Shown here in pieces: positions 7,370 to 16,323 of a DNA stretch of 64,000 nt. Each line of letters opens with the position of its first letter. Positions within the stretch are counted from its first letter, which is position 1. Origin of the DNA: CAJXZP01 sp049606935 (GTDB lineage: Bacteria; Bacteroidota; Bacteroidia; Flavobacteriales_G; Salibacteraceae); assembly GCA_049606935.1 (NCBI GenBank), contig JBMYWA010000001.1:150236-214235 (forward strand), in the 5' to 3' direction. The notes beneath the pieces are model-generated. The model made no database searches, was not told the DNA's origin, and saw nothing but the letters and a program-made list of their open reading frames with translations. The translations under genes and the position numbers were made by a program.

Positions 7370-8054
7370 GGGGTTTTATAATCTTTGGTTCTGGTTATAT
7401 GTAGTTGTTTTGATGCCAATAAACCTATTAGGGCATGTATTCCATATTTCTAACCTTGAATTTTACTCTAAACCATTATTGTTACCCACTTTAATGGGGT
7501 ACTTTTTATCGTTAACAAATGGGGTTAACTCAAAGAATAAAAAAATAGTTTTTGGAGCTTTGTTTTTTTCGTGGGTGGGAGATGTTGCTTTAATGTATGA
7601 CCAGCAATTTCAGGCCATGTTTATGGTGGGTTTAGGTGGTTTTTTAGTGGCGCACATCCATTATTCTTATGTTTTTATTAAGTCCGGAAAACGGGTGAAA
7701 TCTATAACTAAAATTTCGTGGATAGCCTTGCCAATTATGGTTCTGTATACCGTTGGTTTGTTAAGTTTTTTGTGGCCTAATTTAGGAGAGTTAAAAATTC
7801 CAGTATTTGTTTATGCTTTGGTTTTATTAAGTATGGGAGTTACGGCTTTAATAAGAAATCAAAAAACTGGATATGTTTGGGTGCTAACCGGTGCAATCTT
7901 TTTTATTATTTCCGATTCTATTTTGGCAATAAACAAGTTTAATGCTCCGTTGGAATGGGGTAGAGTACTCACCATGCTCACCTATACCATGGCCCAATTG
8001 TTTATTGTAATTGGTTTAGCCAAAACCCTGGGAAATGCTTTTTATCAGAAATAA
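7362..8054 (+). CDS. YhhN (TMEM86) family membrane protein, lysoplasmalogenase-like
   Basis: A 230-residue protein with about eight membrane segments. The pattern FSWVGDVALM ... VGLGGFLVAHIHYSYVF and, near the end, IFFIISDSILAINKF matches the YhhN family, whose conserved aspartates lie in these G-D and S-D motifs. Animal TMEM86 proteins hydrolyse the vinyl ether of lysoplasmalogen; the bacterial substrate is mostly untested, and whether this organism makes plasmalogens cannot be told from here. The start overlaps the TerB-like gene, so both probably form one transcript. Confidence 0.8.
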   Translation: MLKGFYNLWFWLYVVVLMPINLLGHVFHISNLEFYSKPLLLPTLMGYFLSLTNGVNSKNKKIVFGALFFSWVGDVALMYDQQFQAMFMVGLGGFLVAHIHYSYVFIKSGKRVKSITKISWIALPIMVLYTVGLLSFLWPNLGELKIPVFVYALVLLSMGVTALIRNQKTGYVWVLTGAIFFIISDSILAINKFNAPLEWGRVLTMLTYTMAQLFIVIGLAKTLGNAFYQK

Positions 8055-8065
8055 AATATGAAATA

Positions 8066-9019
8066 CTAATTCTGAACTAGCAATGGCATAAATTCTTTTT
8101 TGGGAACATCTAAAGTGTAAGAAGAAACTGTTTTTAAAGTCAATTTATTACTTCTTAACCAAGGGTTGTATTCCTTCAAAATTTTGTAGTTCAATCCAAT
8201 GTTTTTGGCAAACACTGCTAAATCTGCAACCGTAGTATCTATAACCAATTCTTCGGTTTGAATAATGTTCCATAGTTGATCTTCTCTGAACTGAAAGCCA
8301 TATTTATTAGGATCCGATAAAATCTCTTTAGCCGCCATTATTCGGTATACATACCTTCCTGTTTCCGAATTAAGTTTTAAATCATAATAAGAATCTACCT
8401 TTTGTTTGGTTAACTGGCGGTTTAATCCCCCCATTCCCATATTGTAAGACGCTGCCGCCAAAGTCCAAGAACCAAATCTGTTGTAGGCATCATTTAAGTA
8501 TTTACAAGCAACTTCTGTAGCTTTCGCCACATGATACCTTTCGTCTACTTCTGAATTAATTTCAAGTCCCATTTCTTTACCAGTTGTTTTCATGATTTGC
8601 CAAAAGCCTGCAGCTCCTGCCGGAGAAACAATTGGGGTTAATCCACTTTCAATAACGGCTAGGTATTTGAAATCTTCAGGGATTCCATTTTTCTTTAAAA
8701 TAGGCTCAATTATTGGAAAATATTTGTTAGCACGTTTTAAGTAAAGAAGCGTGTTAGATTGCCAATATGTATTTACCAAAAGTTCCCGATCTAACTTTTC
8801 ATTTACATCCATTAATTGAAGAGGCACCGTTTCATTGGCAAAAGCTATCTGCGAAGGGATATTTAGCGCATAAATTTTGTAATCTGTATTAAAAGAGTGT
8901 TGATAATCATTGCTTTCGGCCACTTCATCTTTAGAGAAACTAAATAATTGAATAGCACCATACATGGCTAAAGGAACAATTAGAAAGCTTAAAATGTATT
9001 TTGGAATCTTATTTGCCAT
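8066..9019 (-). CDS. Lytic transglycosylase (MltD-like) with one LysM-like domain
   Basis: A 317-residue envelope protein with an N-terminal membrane or signal segment (YILSFLIVPLAMYGAIQLF). The SLT domain starts with YLAVIESGLTPIVSPAGAAGFWQIM, where the glutamate of the ES motif is catalytic, and continues to the SYNMG block. The C-terminal about 55 residues resemble a LysM peptidoglycan-binding domain (VADLAVFAKNIGLNYKILKEYNPWL). It cleaves murein between MurNAc and GlcNAc with anhydro-ring formation. I chose the ATG at 9019; the frame extends 22 residues upstream, but this adds a polar leader before the signal segment, which is less likely. Confidence 0.88.
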   Translation of the reverse strand: MANKIPKYILSFLIVPLAMYGAIQLFSFSKDEVAESNDYQHSFNTDYKIYALNIPSQIAFANETVPLQLMDVNEKLDRELLVNTYWQSNTLLYLKRANKYFPIIEPILKKNGIPEDFKYLAVIESGLTPIVSPAGAAGFWQIMKTTGKEMGLEINSEVDERYHVAKATEVACKYLNDAYNRFGSWTLAAASYNMGMGGLNRQLTKQKVDSYYDLKLNSETGRYVYRIMAAKEILSDPNKYGFQFREDQLWNIIQTEELVIDTTVADLAVFAKNIGLNYKILKEYNPWLRSNKLTLKTVSSYTLDVPKKEFMPLLVQN

Positions 9020-9195
9020 AATGAAGTTTTTTTGAATTGATTTAGAAACGAATGAATTACCAAAATAGTTTCCGAATTCAGTCAATTAAATCAAAATATT
9101 TTTTGTTTCCTCAAAATTAATGGCCTTAAAGGGAGTTGAATAATTTTTAAAAGAAACATATGAACATTACTCTGTGTTTTTTACTAATTGATGTA

Positions 9196-9234
9196 TAAAA
9201 AAAAAGCCCAATTCGTAAAAAGTGAACCGAGCTT
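9196..9234 (-). terminator. Intrinsic terminator after the first YeeE/YedE pair
   Basis: On the minus strand an 11-bp stem forms with three G-U pairs (9204-9214 with 9224-9234), followed by a U run. On the plus strand the same bases would be C-A mismatches, so it works in one direction only. Confidence 0.7.
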
Positions 9235-9256
9235 TAGTTATTTGTGTGTACTTAAT

Positions 9257-9670
9257 TTAATGGGGTAAATACTGTCTTGTTAACCCGTAAACAAAGGTTC
9301 CTAACATTGCTGCGGCAATAAAGATGGCAAATACAGTGTATCCGCTACCAATTAATACAAACATCATTCCCGAGCATACACCAGTAAGCGCCCATCCCAT
9401 TCCAAAAATTAGCCCGCCAATAATGTACCTTGGCCAAGTGTGAGCTTTGGGATTGAACTTTTTAACGTCTCCGTGATTAGTTTTTACAAAACCACGTTTA
9501 AATAATTGAGTAATAATAATTCCGAATGTAATTCCAGAAATAATAATGCCATACATATGGAAATCTTGAAATAAAAACATCTCATAAATTCTAAAGAAAG
9601 AAACCATTTCCATTTTAAAAGCTGCAAATCCAAACATGAACCCAACCATTATATATTTAAAAAACTTCAT
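9257..9670 (-). CDS. YeeE/YedE-type sulfur transporter, second half (DUF6691), copy 1
   Basis: A 137-residue membrane protein with about four segments, of the DUF6691 family that is always encoded beside a YeeE/YedE protein. Conserved signs: the start MKFFKYIMVGFMFGFAAFKMEMVSFFRIYEMF and the block GLIFGMGWALTGVC. The family motif is usually G-A-C-P-G-P; here it reads GVCSGM, keeping the cysteine but losing both prolines. Full-length relatives (TsuA) import thiosulfate through conserved cysteines. It follows its partner gene by 17 bases and is followed by a terminator. A second copy with the standard motif is at 52039-52452. Confidence 0.85.
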   Translation of the reverse strand: MKFFKYIMVGFMFGFAAFKMEMVSFFRIYEMFLFQDFHMYGIIISGITFGIIITQLFKRGFVKTNHGDVKKFNPKAHTWPRYIIGGLIFGMGWALTGVCSGMMFVLIGSGYTVFAIFIAAAMLGTFVYGLTRQYLPH

Positions 9671-9687
9671 AATTATTTATTTTTAGG

Positions 9688-10335
9688 TTATACTGGAATT
9701 TGTAAAATTAGAGGCAGAAATAAGTAAGTCATGATTAATCCACCCACAAAAAAGAAGACCACTGCTACCAGTGAAGGTAGTTGAAGATCTGCAATTCCAG
9801 AAATGGCGTGTCCTGAAGTACAACCACCAGCATATCTAGAACCAAAACCAATTAGAAAACCTCCTCCAACAATAATTATTAAGCCTCTTAAAGTAAATAA
9901 GCTATCCCAAGAATATAAGTTCCAAAAGTCGGGTACATCTGGGTTTTCAACGGTTGGTGCCGGTACAATAGGTACTTTTCCATATTCAAAACTTGCACCA
10001 GGTACTCCTGCTGATATTTCGTTTAATGATTGTACCGTGGCCTCAGATACGTGAGCAAGGTGCCCTGGAGAAAAGTACGTAGCTGCCATATATCCTCCAA
10101 ACATGGCGCCAAGAGCCACCATTAAATTCCAACCTTGCGCTTGCCAATCAAAATTAAAAAAATCAGCATAATCACCAGCGCCATCAGCGGCACACATGGT
10201 TCGCAGGTTAGCCGATAATCCAAATTCTTTCCCGAAGTAGAGTAGTAAAAAAAGTGTTAATCCAATACTAATACCTCCCATCCACCAAGGCCATTGAGCG
10301 CTCAATAAACCGTTAATTTGTTCGAATAATTCCAT
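9688..10335 (-). CDS. YeeE/YedE-type sulfur transporter, first half, copy 1
   Basis: A 215-residue membrane protein of the YeeE/YedE family with conserved Cys blocks: LRTMCAADGAG and the signature SRYAGGCTSGHAISG. Known full-length relatives (TsuA/YeeE) take up thiosulfate by relay between cysteines; split two-gene versions are common in Bacteroidota and Proteobacteria. Compared with copy 2 (51470-52036) it carries a longer, proline-rich extracytoplasmic loop (about residues 90-135). It is the first gene of the pair on the minus strand. Substrate (thiosulfate or another sulfur species) is inferred. Confidence 0.87.
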   Translation of the reverse strand: MELFEQINGLLSAQWPWWMGGISIGLTLFLLLYFGKEFGLSANLRTMCAADGAGDYADFFNFDWQAQGWNLMVALGAMFGGYMAATYFSPGHLAHVSEATVQSLNEISAGVPGASFEYGKVPIVPAPTVENPDVPDFWNLYSWDSLFTLRGLIIIVGGGFLIGFGSRYAGGCTSGHAISGIADLQLPSLVAVVFFFVGGLIMTYLFLPLILQIPV

Positions 10336-10471
10336 AACATTTGTATTTGTGAATATTGATTTTGAGTCTAAACAAAGGTCTTGCAGAATGTTAAATGGCT
10401 ATGTGATATTTCTTACATATAAATATGATAGTTGTGGGTTTTTGTAAATTGGAATAATAATACGTATGCGC

Positions 10472-10503
10472 AAAAAAAAATCCCGAACCAAAAGGAACGG
10501 GAT
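10472..10503 (-). terminator. Intrinsic terminator after ndk
   Basis: Stem ATCCCG / CGGGAT plus an inner CC/GG around a TTTT loop (10480-10503), followed on the minus strand by a run of nine U. Confidence 0.8.
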
Positions 10504-10527
10504 CTTTTCAATTATCCAAAAGTTTAA

Positions 10528-10947
10528 TTAAAATCTCTCAAATCTTGAGAAAAAGAAATTTGCTTCAATTTGTGCGTTATCATCACTATCAGAACCGTGT
10601 ACTGCGTTTTCACCAATAGATTTAGCAAAACGTTTTCTAATTGTACCTTCTGCAGCATCAGCAGGGTTAGTAGCACCAATTAAAGTACGGTAATCTTCCA
10701 CAGCGTTATCTTTTTCTAAGATAGCAGCTACTATTGGCCCACCTGACATGTATTCAACTAGTTCTCCGTAAAAAGGACGTTCTTTATGTACTTCATAAAA
10801 TTCACCAGCTTGTTCAGCAGAAAGGTGAACTTTTTTCAAAGCAACAATTCTAAATCCAGCATCTGTAATCATGCCTAAAATGTGTCCTGTATGTCCTGCA
10901 GCTACTGCTTCAGGCTTTACCATGGTGTAAGTTATTGTACCAGCCAT
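10528..10947 (-). CDS. ndk: Nucleoside diphosphate kinase
   Basis: A 139-residue cytoplasmic enzyme that moves the gamma-phosphate from ATP to NDPs through a phosphohistidine. Visible: the start TYTMVKPEAV, the Kpn-loop region (KERPFYGELVEYMSGGPI), the block RTLIGATNPADA, and the active-site NAVHGSDS with His117. Length and order are standard. Its own promoter (TACTTTTG on the minus strand, 10977-10984) and its own terminator make it a single-gene transcript. Confidence 0.97.
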   Translation of the reverse strand: MAGTITYTMVKPEAVAAGHTGHILGMITDAGFRIVALKKVHLSAEQAGEFYEVHKERPFYGELVEYMSGGPIVAAILEKDNAVEDYRTLIGATNPADAAEGTIRKRFAKSIGENAVHGSDSDDNAQIEANFFFSRFERF

Positions 10948-10976
10948 CTTTTAAAGTGTTTTTTTATTTGAGCGCG

Positions 10977-10984
10977 CAAAAGTA
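10977..10984 (-). promoter_or_regulatory. -7 promoter element for ndk (TACTTTTG)
   Basis: Exact TAnnTTTG match 29 bases before the ATG on the minus strand. Confidence 0.55.
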
Positions 10985-11141
10985 GTGAATTCTTTTTATT
11001 GAAAATTTTTTTTTAATGAAATTGAGCTATGTGTAAAATTTATTAGTGTAGTTAATTTTATAAATAAGGATGTTTTTTTACATGTAATTGTTTTGTAATT
11101 GCTTGATTAAATGAAAATTAAACTATTGTAAAAATTTGATT

Positions 11142-11169
11142 TTGTACCCCAATTAAAAAATTACTTTTG
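11142..11169 (+). promoter_or_regulatory. Promoter of the SulP gene
   Basis: TTG at 11142-11144 and TACTTTTG at 11162-11169, 17 bases apart. Transcription expected near 11174, about 28 bases before the ATG. Confidence 0.55.
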
Positions 11170-11201
11170 CAGCCGTTTTAAAACAAGAAATCAATCAAGT
11201 T

Positions 11202-12839
11202 ATGCTAGAAAAAATTCAGCACGCTTCACAATCATTTTTGAAGACATTTACTCAAAACCCAAAGAACGATATTCTTTCGGGATTAACAGTTGCTTTGGCC
11301 TTGGTTCCAGAAGCAGTTGCATTTTCTTTTGTGGCTGGAGTTGATCCGTTAGTGGGTTTATATGGTGCTTTCATGATGGGTTTGGTGACCTCTCTATTTG
11401 GAGGTAGACCAGGTATGATTTCTGGCGCAACCGGTGCAATGGCTGTAGTTATGGTGCATATGATTCAACAAGGTAATCAGGTTGGATTAGCATTGGCAAA
11501 TCCCATTGAAAACCTAGGATTGCAATGGTTGTTTATTACTTTACTTATTGTTGGAGTCATTCAAATTTCGGCAGGAGTTTTCAAGTTGGGTAAATTTGTG
11601 CGTTTAATTCCTCATCCAGTAATGATGGGGTTTGTAAACGGATTAGCCATTGTAATTTTTCTTTCGCAAATGAATTTGTTTAAAGAAACGGTTGGGGGTG
11701 AATCTCAATGGTTGCAAGGAATGGATTTATACATTATGATGGGGTTAGTAGGTTTAACTATGTTGATAATGTGGGGGTTACCAAAGGTAACTTCAAAAAT
11801 ACCAGCGGCTTTAACGGCAATTATTGTGGTGGCCGCAATAACCATTTTTGGAGGTGTTGAAGTGAGTACGGTAGGGTCATTTATTAGAGATGGTGGCGGT
11901 ACTGGATTAGAAGGTGGTTTACCTACATTTCAATTTCAAATATTTGGCTTATTTGAAAGTGTTACAGGGCATTGGAGTCTAATTATTTCTACGGCATTTT
12001 TATTAGCAGCGGTTGGTTTAATTGAATCATTAATGACTTTGAACTTAGTGGATGAATTAACCGAATCACGTGGTTCTGGAAACAGAGAATGCGTGGCTCA
12101 AGGTGGAGCCAATATATTGAATGGTCTATTTGGAGGAATGGGAGGTTGCGCTATGATTGGTCAATCTATTATTAATGTCAATTCCGGAGGTAGAGGAAGA
12201 TTGTCTGGAATTTTTGCCGCATTGGCCTTATTAGCATTTATCCTATTTGGAGCTCCACTAATTGAGCAAATTCCAATAGCGGCTTTGGTAGGAGTAATGT
12301 TTATGGTGGTTGTAGGAACTTTTGCTTGGTCAAGTTTCCGTATCATTAACAAAATTCCTAAAGCCGATGCAGTTGTTCTTATTGCGGTTTCTGCTATCAC
12401 CGTTTGGCAAGATTTAGCCATTGCGGTAATTGCTGGGGTTTTAATATCGGCTGTAGTATTTGCATGGCAAAATGCTACTATGATTAGAGCGCGTAAACGT
12501 TTAAAAGAAGATGGGACAAAGGTGTACGAAATTTGGGGGCCATTATTCTTTGGTTCTATTCAAAACTTTAACGATAAATTCACTGCTAAAACAGATCCAA
12601 AAAATGTAGAAATTGATTTTATGGAATCAAAAGTTACCGACCATTCTGGTATGGAAGCGGTAAGTAATATTGCCGAAAAGTTTTTGAATCTCGGAATCAA
12701 CTTGAAATTGACCCATTTAAGTCCAGAGTGTATCATGTTATTATTAAAAGCACATCCAAATTTAGAGCCAATTATTGAAAGGTCTATTGAAGATCCAAGG
12801 TACCATGTGGTTACTGATATGATGGATGAAGAGGTATAA
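11202..12839 (+). CDS. SulP family inorganic anion transporter with STAS domain
   Basis: A 545-residue inner-membrane transporter. Residues about 20-425 form the SulP membrane domain, with the typical start NDILSGLTVALALVPEAVAFS and the GGRPGMISGATGAMAVV block; about residues 440-540 form a cytoplasmic STAS domain (KNVEIDFMESKVTDHSGMEAV). Family members carry sulfate, bicarbonate, chloride or other anions, and the substrate cannot be read from the sequence. A split sulfur transporter lies 0.9 kb upstream, which makes sulfate attractive, but they are on opposite strands with ndk between. Single-gene transcript with promoter and terminator. Confidence 0.9.
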   Translation: MLEKIQHASQSFLKTFTQNPKNDILSGLTVALALVPEAVAFSFVAGVDPLVGLYGAFMMGLVTSLFGGRPGMISGATGAMAVVMVHMIQQGNQVGLALANPIENLGLQWLFITLLIVGVIQISAGVFKLGKFVRLIPHPVMMGFVNGLAIVIFLSQMNLFKETVGGESQWLQGMDLYIMMGLVGLTMLIMWGLPKVTSKIPAALTAIIVVAAITIFGGVEVSTVGSFIRDGGGTGLEGGLPTFQFQIFGLFESVTGHWSLIISTAFLLAAVGLIESLMTLNLVDELTESRGSGNRECVAQGGANILNGLFGGMGGCAMIGQSIINVNSGGRGRLSGIFAALALLAFILFGAPLIEQIPIAALVGVMFMVVVGTFAWSSFRIINKIPKADAVVLIAVSAITVWQDLAIAVIAGVLISAVVFAWQNATMIRARKRLKEDGTKVYEIWGPLFFGSIQNFNDKFTAKTDPKNVEIDFMESKVTDHSGMEAVSNIAEKFLNLGINLKLTHLSPECIMLLLKAHPNLEPIIERSIEDPRYHVVTDMMDEEV

Positions 12840-12858
12840 AGCTTTTATCTAAAAGAGT

Positions 12859-12887
12859 ATAAAGCCTTCCATTTGGAAGGCTTTTTG
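12859..12887 (+). terminator. Intrinsic terminator after the SulP gene
   Basis: Stem AAAGCCTTCC / GGAAGGCTTT (12861-12870 with 12875-12884) around a four-base loop, then a T run. Confidence 0.85.
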
Positions 12888-12907
12888 ATTTATAAAATTC
12901 TGACATA

Positions 12908-12940
12908 TTGATTTTTAACTCAATTGTCTGATTACTTTTG
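12908..12940 (+). promoter_or_regulatory. Promoter of the MarC-family gene
   Basis: TTG (12908-12910), 22 bases, TACTTTTG (12933-12940). It overlaps the upstream in-frame TTG start, so it fixes translation to the ATG at 12963. Confidence 0.6.
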
Positions 12941-12962
12941 CAAAATTTTATCGATATATTAT

Positions 12963-13610
12963 ATGGTTGAAATAGAAGGACTTTACACGTACGGAATTTT
13001 AGTTTTCACATCGTTTTTCACGTTAATAAATCCTATTGGATCCATGCCTGTGTTCTTAGGTATGACAAATACGCTAACAGAAACGCAGCGAAGAAAAACG
13101 GCATGGAAAGCTGTGGTGGTTGCTTTTTTTACATTAGTAATGTTTGCCTTTTCTGGTCAATTAATGTTCCAGTTTTTTGGTATTTCGGTGAATAGTTTTC
13201 GTGTGGTAGGAGGAATAATTTTCTTCATAATGGGCCAAGATATGCTTCATGCTAGATTAGGGAAAATGAAATTCAATGATGAATCGGAAGCAAATTCATA
13301 CGTAAGTGATATTTCAATTACCCCCATGGCAATTCCTATGATTGCTGGCCCTGGAGCAATTACTAATTCTATTGTTTTAATGGATGATGCACATAGTTTA
13401 GATAAGAAAATAACCTTAATGGTAGTCATGGCTTTGGTAATGCTACTCACCTTTTTAATTTTCATGAGTGCCACCAAAATTTCAAACTTTCTTGGCGAAA
13501 CAGGCAACAGGGTACTTATGAAGCTAATGGGGCTAATTGTTATGGTAATTGCTGTAGAGTTCTTTTTCAGTGGGTTAACACCCATTATTCAGAACATCTT
13601 TAAACTATAA
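12963..13610 (+). CDS. MarC family membrane protein
   Basis: A 215-residue protein with six membrane segments. The family signature FFTLINPIGSMPVFLGMT is at the N-terminus, and a second NPI-like repeat with ISITPMAIPMIAGPGAI begins the second half; this internal duplication is typical of MarC/UPF0056. E. coli MarC was once linked to multiple antibiotic resistance, but this was not upheld. Some relatives are annotated as neutral amino-acid transporters (NAAT). The frame could start 13 residues earlier at a TTG, but the promoter overlaps that region. No terminator seen. Confidence 0.88.
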   Translation: MVEIEGLYTYGILVFTSFFTLINPIGSMPVFLGMTNTLTETQRRKTAWKAVVVAFFTLVMFAFSGQLMFQFFGISVNSFRVVGGIIFFIMGQDMLHARLGKMKFNDESEANSYVSDISITPMAIPMIAGPGAITNSIVLMDDAHSLDKKITLMVVMALVMLLTFLIFMSATKISNFLGETGNRVLMKLMGLIVMVIAVEFFFSGLTPIIQNIFKL

Positions 13611-13801
13611 CATTTTTTAATAGATTTATTTGGACTATTTGAAAAATTGCTTGTTAGATTGATTCGCGTGATATATATTGTCCTCGATAATTTAAATCAA
13701 TTGAACCAGTGAAACTCATTGTTTCGCAAACTATTGCAAGGTTAATTAGTTGTTGAATTATCTAATAAAAGTCATTCATTTAGAAGAAAAAATAGAATAT
13801 T

Positions 13802-14023
13802 ATGGGTAGACCTCCAACGAAACCGAAAAAACTAAGAGACGGATTTTACATTGAGGTAAGAAACAGAGGAGCTAATTCTGGAATTAAATTAGTTCGCGAT
13901 ACAGAAGAGCAAATGCAACATGCTATTGAAGAATATAGCCGTTCCAAAGATGTTGTTATTCTTGGTCAAAGTATCAATGGTAAGTTTGTAAAAGACATTA
14001 AGAAAAAGAAAAAGAAAGCTTAA
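13802..14023 (+). CDS. Small basic protein conserved in Bacteroidota
   Basis: A 73-residue protein starting MGRPPTKPKKLRDGFYIEVRN and ending in a lysine-rich tail (FVKDIKKKKKKA). The pattern GIKLVRDTEEQMQHAIEEYSRSKDVVILG is one I associate with a widely conserved, unnamed flavobacterial protein. The charge suggests binding to nucleic acid or ribosomes, but no function is established. It stands alone between a 190-base gap and its own terminator. Confidence 0.75.
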   Translation: MGRPPTKPKKLRDGFYIEVRNRGANSGIKLVRDTEEQMQHAIEEYSRSKDVVILGQSINGKFVKDIKKKKKKA

Positions 14024-14046
14024 TTAGCAGCTTAAAAATAATTAAT

Positions 14047-14081
14047 AGAACCTTGGTTAATTGCAGCCAAGGTTTTTTTTT
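14047..14081 (+). terminator. Intrinsic terminator after the small basic protein gene
   Basis: Stem AACCTTGG / CCAAGGTT (14049-14056 with 14067-14074) followed by a long T run. Confidence 0.85.
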
Positions 14082-14216
14082 GACATTTTTTTTGATGCTT
14101 CCATTTAATCCTGTTTTTGTGTCAAAAATTAGTAAGATGTTTTTAGAAATATTTGATGGTTTATTATTTCGTTGAAAAGTTTTTATTTATCACTTTTTAA
14201 AGCCTTTTTGTTAATC

Positions 14217-14224
14217 TAAATTTG
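14217..14224 (+). promoter_or_regulatory. -7 promoter element TAAATTTG
   Basis: Exact TAnnTTTG match. Start of transcription expected near 14229, giving the endonuclease gene a leader of about 55-60 bases. No clear -33 box. Confidence 0.5.
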
Positions 14225-14291
14225 TGAGCGATCTGTTTCGGTAGTGAAAACTCCCCTTTTCAAGAGGCAGAAATTAAAGTGAGTGAATAAT

Positions 14292-15359
14292 ATGGTTAGG
14301 GTTTTTATTTTGTGCGGTTTTACTGCATTGTTAAGTATTTCTGTTTTTAGTCAACCAACTAATTATTATGACTCATCGTTTGGGGAAAATGGAGAGGATT
14401 TAAAGCAATCTCTTCACCAATTAGTAAAAAATCATACCACATATTCATACACATCCTCCAGTACGGATGTCTGGGATATTTTAAAAGTAACCGATAGGGA
14501 TACTCTTAATTCAAACAATGTTATCCTTATATATTCAGGTAGAAGTGTAAATGCAGCGCAGGAGTATAATAGTGCTGCAGGTTGGAGTAGAGAACATGTT
14601 TGGGCAAAGTCAAGAGGAGACTTTGGTACATCTCCAGGTCCGGGTACCGATGTTCACCATTTGAGACCTTGTGATGTAAGCGTAAATTCTACTAGAAACA
14701 ACCGAAACTTTGATGATTGCATTAATTGTGAAGATGTGATAGATAATGGATACAATACAGGATCAAAAAAGGATGCAAACTTATGGACTTTTGAACCACC
14801 AGATGAGGTAAAAGGAGATGTGGCAAGAATGATTTTTTATATGGCCGTTAGGTATGAAGGAACTTCTGGTGAGCCCGACTTAGAATTAACCTCTAGTTTG
14901 CTGGCTAAATCATCAAAAGATCCTTTGCAGTCTAAATTATCTACCCTGCTTTTATGGCACGATCAAGACCCTGTTTCGGATTGGGAGAAAAATAGAAATG
15001 AGATTATTTTTTCCAATTATCAAGGCAATCGAAATCCCTTTATTGATCATCCAGAATTTGCTCATTATATTTGGGGGGATAGCCTAGGCGTAAATTGGTA
15101 TCCCGCTTTTCCTGCCAATGTTAAAGGATACGAACAAAACCTTTTTCACATTTATCCCAATCCGGTAAAGGGAAAGGTTTTTATTGATGGTGCCTTTAAA
15201 AGAGTAGAGATGTTCAATCCACAAGGGCAATTGTTATTTTCTTTATTGAAAAACAATTCAAAATCGATTGATGTTTCCTTTTTACCCAATGGGCTATATT
15301 TTATTCAACTCACATCTATTTCTGGTCAAGTATTTACGCAACGAATGTTAAAAATTTAG
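14292..15359 (+). CDS. Secreted endonuclease I (NucM-like) with T9SS sorting domain
   Basis: A 355-residue secreted nuclease. After a signal peptide (RVFILCGFTALLSISVFSQ) comes the endonuclease I domain: SLHQLVKNH, then the beta-beta-alpha metal region WSREHVWAKSRGDFG ... TDVHHLRPCDVSVNSTRNN, where the two HxxLRP/REHVW blocks hold the catalytic histidine and metal ligands, and later DVARMIFYMAVRYEG. The last about 75 residues are a type A T9SS sorting domain (FHIYPNPVKGKVFIDG ... LPNGLYFIQL). It probably degrades extracellular DNA for nutrients. I chose ATG 14292; a GTG at 14283 adds three residues. Single-gene transcript. Confidence 0.93.
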   Translation: MVRVFILCGFTALLSISVFSQPTNYYDSSFGENGEDLKQSLHQLVKNHTTYSYTSSSTDVWDILKVTDRDTLNSNNVILIYSGRSVNAAQEYNSAAGWSREHVWAKSRGDFGTSPGPGTDVHHLRPCDVSVNSTRNNRNFDDCINCEDVIDNGYNTGSKKDANLWTFEPPDEVKGDVARMIFYMAVRYEGTSGEPDLELTSSLLAKSSKDPLQSKLSTLLLWHDQDPVSDWEKNRNEIIFSNYQGNRNPFIDHPEFAHYIWGDSLGVNWYPAFPANVKGYEQNLFHIYPNPVKGKVFIDGAFKRVEMFNPQGQLLFSLLKNNSKSIDVSFLPNGLYFIQLTSISGQVFTQRMLKI

Positions 15360-15405
15360 TCGTTAATTCTATTTTCTACCCGTTTTAGAATATTATTGAG
15401 TTAGA

Positions 15406-16323
15406 ATGCGGGTTTATTTTCATTTACAATTTCAAAGGTCAATACGAATGATTTCCAATTGGGGAGTACATCCTACATTTGGAATAATAGCATTGACAAC
15501 CTGTTTCATTGGTGTTTCTGAATTGCTCTTCATTAATACCGAGTATGCTCATTTTATATACGTTATTTTGGGTTTGTTTTCAGTATGGTCGTTACATGAA
15601 ACTAAAAGGAATAACTTTTTAAACATGGTATTTAGTAATAAGGATTATCAAATAATACGTGTTATTGAAAGTTTAGTGTTCACCTTACCATTTTGCCTTT
15701 TTTTAATTTACAAGCATTTATTTGTGGAACTATTAACGGTGAATGTAGGAGCTGTTTTATTGACGTTTTTACCAAGCCATAAAACGCTTACCCCCATGAT
15801 AAAAACTCCTTTTGGTAAATTTCCTTTTGAGTTTACAATTGGTTTTAGAAAATGGTTTTGGGCTTACCCTATACCTGCTTTTTTGGTTTACAAAGGAGTG
15901 GAAGTAGGCAATTTCAATTTATCGGTATTTGGAATGGAATTATTGCTTGTAATTTCCATGTTTTTTTATTTTAACCCAGAACCCACCTTTTATGTATGGG
16001 TTCATAAAGACCGCCCCCAATTATTCTTGTTAAAAAAGGTAGGAATAGCCATTTGGTATACCTCCTCTTTGGTTTTTCCTTTTACCATTTTTATCGCATT
16101 AAATTTCTCTGGAAATTTGGTTCAATTGTTTCTATTTCTATTGCTTGGTTTTGCATATTTAGTGACCGTAATTTTAGCCAAATATGCGTCCTTTCCAAAA
16201 AGCATATCCTTACCTCAAGCCATTGTTTTGGGCTTATCTCTTTACTATCCATTAATAATTGTTGGGGTAATTCCGTTTTTGTTTGTATTCGCTTCCCGTA
16301 AATTAAATCCATTACTAAAATGA
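15406..16323 (+). CDS. ABC exporter membrane subunit (Bacteroidota type)
   Basis: A 305-residue membrane protein with about eight hydrophobic segments and a first segment after about 20 residues (MISNWGVHPTFGIIALTTCFIG). It shows no motif I can name, but its stop overlaps the start of an ABC ATPase gene (ATGA), which is the usual arrangement of a permease with its ATPase. The many aromatic residues and lack of a large extracytoplasmic domain fit an ABC-2-like or poorly characterised permease. Substrate unknown. Confidence 0.65.
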   Translation: MRVYFHLQFQRSIRMISNWGVHPTFGIIALTTCFIGVSELLFINTEYAHFIYVILGLFSVWSLHETKRNNFLNMVFSNKDYQIIRVIESLVFTLPFCLFLIYKHLFVELLTVNVGAVLLTFLPSHKTLTPMIKTPFGKFPFEFTIGFRKWFWAYPIPAFLVYKGVEVGNFNLSVFGMELLLVISMFFYFNPEPTFYVWVHKDRPQLFLLKKVGIAIWYTSSLVFPFTIFIALNFSGNLVQLFLFLLLGFAYLVTVILAKYASFPKSISLPQAIVLGLSLYYPLIIVGVIPFLFVFASRKLNPLLK

